From: Pseudomonadota bacterium | GTDB taxonomy: Bacteria; Pseudomonadota; Gammaproteobacteria; Halothiobacillales; Halothiobacillaceae | Assembly: GCA_021795795.1 (NCBI GenBank) | Contig: JAJYPA010000409.1 | Span: 1 to 7,513 of the forward strand | Reading direction: 5' to 3' | DNA: 7,513 nt | In this document: piece after piece, positions 5,599-7,513 of the stretch | Layout of the letters: each line of letters opens with the position of its first letter | Position numbering within the stretch: the stretch's first letter is position 1 | Notes under the pieces: model-generated | What the model was told of the DNA's origin: nothing | What the model saw: only the letters and a program-made list of their open reading frames with translations | Databases searched by the model: none | Program-made: the position numbers and the translations under genes

Positions 5599-7110
5599 AT
5601 GGTCAGCGTAAAACGCAACATCATTGCCAACTACCTCGGCGGCGGCTGGAGCGCCCTCATGGCGCTGGCTTTTATCCCCATTTATATCCACTATCTGGGG
5701 ATAGAGGCTTACGGACTGATTGGTGTATATGTATCTCTGCAAGGTTGGTTCGCATTGCTCGATATGGGTTTATCACCAACCATCAATCGGGAAATGTCGC
5801 GCTTCACGGCCGGTATCCACACCCCACAAAGTATCCGCGACCTGCTCAAATCCATAGAGTTGATCTACATTGGGGTAGCGGCACTCATCGGTGTCCTCGT
5901 GGTCGCCATTTCCTCGTGGATAGCGACGGACTGGCTGCGGGTAGAAGCACTGTCCATCCGCTCCGTCACCCACGCCCTAATGATTACCGGTCTGATTATC
6001 GCACTGCGCTGGGTGAACACCTTGTATCGGAACGCCATACTTGGCTTGCAGCATCAGGTGTGGCTGAATAGTGTGACCGCCATCTTTGCCACCATTCGCG
6101 GTGTGGGAACCATCGGGCTACTGGCCTTTATTTCGCCCACCATCCAGGCGTTTTTTCTATTCCAGGCAGTCACCTATGCCATAGAAACCGCCATACTGGC
6201 CAGACAAACCCATCATTACCTGCCGATGCCACCTCAGCCGCCCAAATTCAGCGTAGAAGCCATACGCGGCGTGTGGAGCTTCGCCGCCGGAATGACGCTG
6301 ATTACGTTTCTGGCGACTATCCTCACGCAAGTCGATAAACTGCTTTTATCCACCTTACTGCCCTTGGAGCAGTTCGGCTATTTTACCCTGGCGAGTACGG
6401 TGGCCGGTGCCCTGGCCATCCTGATTACCCCCATCAGCAATGTCGCCTACCCAAGGTTTACGGAGTTGGTTGCATCCGGCGCAGAACAGGCATTTACCGA
6501 GCAATACCATAAATTCGCTCAATTACTGACCATCTCCGTAGTTCCGGCCACACTGATACTGTCCTTATTCTCGCATCAGATCATCTATTTGTGGACGCAG
6601 AACAAGGCAACCACTCTGGCTGTGGCGCCGATCTTGTCGATATGGGTCATCGGCACGGCCCTCAACGGACTGATGCATGTACCCTACATGGCACAACTCG
6701 CCCACGGCTGGTCACGCCTGACAGTGATCGTCAACACTATTGCTGCTATCATCATCATTCCCGCATTCCTCATCTTCGTACCCCGTTATGGCGTAATGGC
6801 AGCGGCATGGATATGGGTGGCTATTAATGCTGGTTACATCTTATTTGAAGTCCCTGCCATGCATATTAAAATATTACGACGCGAAGAATGGAAGTGGTAT
6901 ACAGTCGACGTACTTGGTCCTCTGGTCATAGGATTGCTCATAGCACTCGGATTTTTATTATTGAAAAAACAATACGCAAAAATGGATATTCTCGCCGAAC
7001 TCGGATTTATAATTACAAGCGTGCTTGGAACATTGCTGCTCACGGCCATGACCACGCCATTAGGATATCAAGCAATATCCAGGACACTCCATAAAATAAT
7101 GCAAACGTAG
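5599..7110 (+). CDS. wzx: Wzx-type oligosaccharide repeat-unit flippase
   Basis: This is a 503-residue polytopic inner-membrane protein of the polysaccharide biosynthesis (MOP) superfamily, expected to flip undecaprenyl-diphosphate-linked repeat units to the periplasm. About 14 hydrophobic segments can be seen by eye, near residues 12-32, 38-58, 88-108, 122-140, 155-178, 182-198, 225-243, 258-280, 306-325, 343-365, 374-395, 398-418, 438-455 and 467-485. Family-like landmarks are the N-terminal NIIANYLGGGW, FALLDMGLSPTINRE at 51-65, and TQVDKLLLS at 243-251. The start is ATG 5599, with AAGG at 5586-5589 at good spacing; the first membrane segment follows directly. It ends in tandem TAG codons (7108-7113). 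Its presence implies a Wzx/Wzy assembly route rather than an ABC exporter, though wzy is not in the window. Composition drops sharply in the last ~90 codons. Sequence alone does not show which glycan it carries. Confidence 0.9.
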   Translation: MVSVKRNIIANYLGGGWSALMALAFIPIYIHYLGIEAYGLIGVYVSLQGWFALLDMGLSPTINREMSRFTAGIHTPQSIRDLLKSIELIYIGVAALIGVLVVAISSWIATDWLRVEALSIRSVTHALMITGLIIALRWVNTLYRNAILGLQHQVWLNSVTAIFATIRGVGTIGLLAFISPTIQAFFLFQAVTYAIETAILARQTHHYLPMPPQPPKFSVEAIRGVWSFAAGMTLITFLATILTQVDKLLLSTLLPLEQFGYFTLASTVAGALAILITPISNVAYPRFTELVASGAEQAFTEQYHKFAQLLTISVVPATLILSLFSHQIIYLWTQNKATTLAVAPILSIWVIGTALNGLMHVPYMAQLAHGWSRLTVIVNTIAAIIIIPAFLIFVPRYGVMAAAWIWVAINAGYILFEVPAMHIKILRREEWKWYTVDVLGPLVIGLLIALGFLLLKKQYAKMDILAELGFIITSVLGTLLLTAMTTPLGYQAISRTLHKIMQT

Positions 7111-7195
7111 TAGCACACTAGATACACCGCAGAGAAATATAATATTCATAATTCTGTTAGGATTATCTACCCATAAGCCACTTGGATAGCGCAAT

Positions 7196-7513
7196 ATGAT
7201 AAAAAATTTTTTTAACGTGTTGATCCCTACTAGAAATAGGCTGGAGACACTTAAATACTCTCTGGCTACAGCACTCAATCAAGATTACGATAATTACCAG
7301 GTAATAATCTCTGACAATAATAGCAGCGATGACACGGGCGCATACATAAATAGTCTAAACAGTCCAAAGATTGATTATTATAATACTGGAAACAGTATAA
7401 GCATGTCATCAAATTTTGAGTTCGGCATCTCAAAAATCAAAGAAGGATTTATAATAGTTATAGGAGATGACGATGGTTTATTATCTAATGCATTGAATTA
7501 CATCAATGATCTT
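7196..7513 (+). CDS. family 2 (GT-A) glycosyltransferase, N-terminal part
   Basis: An open frame from ATG 7196 continues past the window end; 106 codons are visible. The N-terminus has the GT2 nucleotide-sugar fold: VLIPTRNR at residues 8-15, LKYSLATALNQDYDNYQVII at 19-38, SDNNSSDDT at 39-47, and a DxD-type metal site GDDDG at 90-94. Such enzymes add a sugar from a nucleotide donor to a lipid-linked acceptor on the cytoplasmic face; donor and linkage cannot be predicted here. The start has only a weak GGAT at 7184-7187. The preceding 82 bases (7114-7195) are AT-rich and without a recognisable gene or terminator. The gene is far less GC-rich than the start of the cluster (102 of 313 G/C in 7201-7513), pointing to separate acquisition. 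Codons 3-6 are built on an A6T7 run (7201-7213). Confidence 0.85.
   Translation, partial: MIKNFFNVLIPTRNRLETLKYSLATALNQDYDNYQVIISDNNSSDDTGAYINSLNSPKIDYYNTGNSISMSSNFEFGISKIKEGFIIVIGDDDGLLSNALNYINDL

Noticed and set aside
7138..7143. Exact TATAAT in the wzx-glycosyltransferase gap, a possible -10 box
   Set aside because: No TTGACA-like -35 is present at 16-18 bases upstream (around 7114-7121) and there is no extended -10. In such AT-rich sequence one hexamer is likely chance, though a promoter here is not excluded.
1..7513. Search for tRNA or rRNA genes, CRISPR repeats, insertion-sequence ends, or a defence or toxin system
   Set aside because: Nothing with the required structure was seen by eye; all space is taken by polysaccharide genes and short gaps.

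Overview
The window is the regulator-proximal part of a bacterial surface-polysaccharide (O-antigen or EPS) gene cluster, with every gene on the + strand. The organism is probably a proteobacterium. The upstream genes are GC-rich (82 of 120 bases G/C at 1321-1440, hand count), and the first partial gene matches, from memory, the C-terminus of the MarR-type EPS-associated regulators that often sit at the start of such clusters. An Acidithiobacillus-like or other gamma/beta-proteobacterial host would fit, but the sequence alone does not settle this.

Layout. Positions 2-193 hold the end of the regulator. Positions 190-287 are a short junction with a possible 23-codon micro-ORF. From 288 to 4750 there are five tightly packed sugar-nucleotide genes: glucose-1-phosphate cytidylyltransferase (rfbF), CDP-glucose 4,6-dehydratase (rfbG), an RmlC-type 3,5-epimerase homologue, a TylCIII/TcaB9-type sugar C-methyltransferase, and an NAD(P)-dependent short-chain reductase/epimerase. 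A CmcI-type (PF04989) methyltransferase-like gene follows at 4747-5562. A Wzx-type flippase lies at 5599-7110. The 5' part of a family 2 glycosyltransferase starts at 7196 and runs off the window. Adjacent genes from rfbF through the CmcI-like gene are joined by 4-base stop/start overlaps (ATGA or GTGA). The first real gaps are the 36 bases before wzx and the 85 bases before the glycosyltransferase.

How the genes work together. RfbF and RfbG make CDP-glucose and then CDP-4-keto-6-deoxyglucose. No rfbH (3-dehydratase) is present, so the usual 3,6-dideoxyhexose branch is not supported in this window. The order epimerase, C-methyltransferase, ketoreductase instead resembles the late steps of dTDP-mycarose-type pathways. 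This suggests a CDP-linked, C-methyl-branched 6-deoxyhexose, possibly O-methylated later by the CmcI-like enzyme. The sugar would be placed in a repeat unit by the glycosyltransferases and flipped by Wzx.

Composition is mosaic. GC falls where the reductase gene begins (51 of 120 at 4141-4260), recovers inside the CmcI-like gene, and falls again in the last part of wzx (68 of 180 at 6841-7020) and in the glycosyltransferase (102 of 313 at 7201-7513). This is typical of O-antigen loci assembled by horizontal exchange. No RNA gene, CRISPR array, insertion sequence or long repeat was seen, and no stretch over 300 bases lacks a gene.
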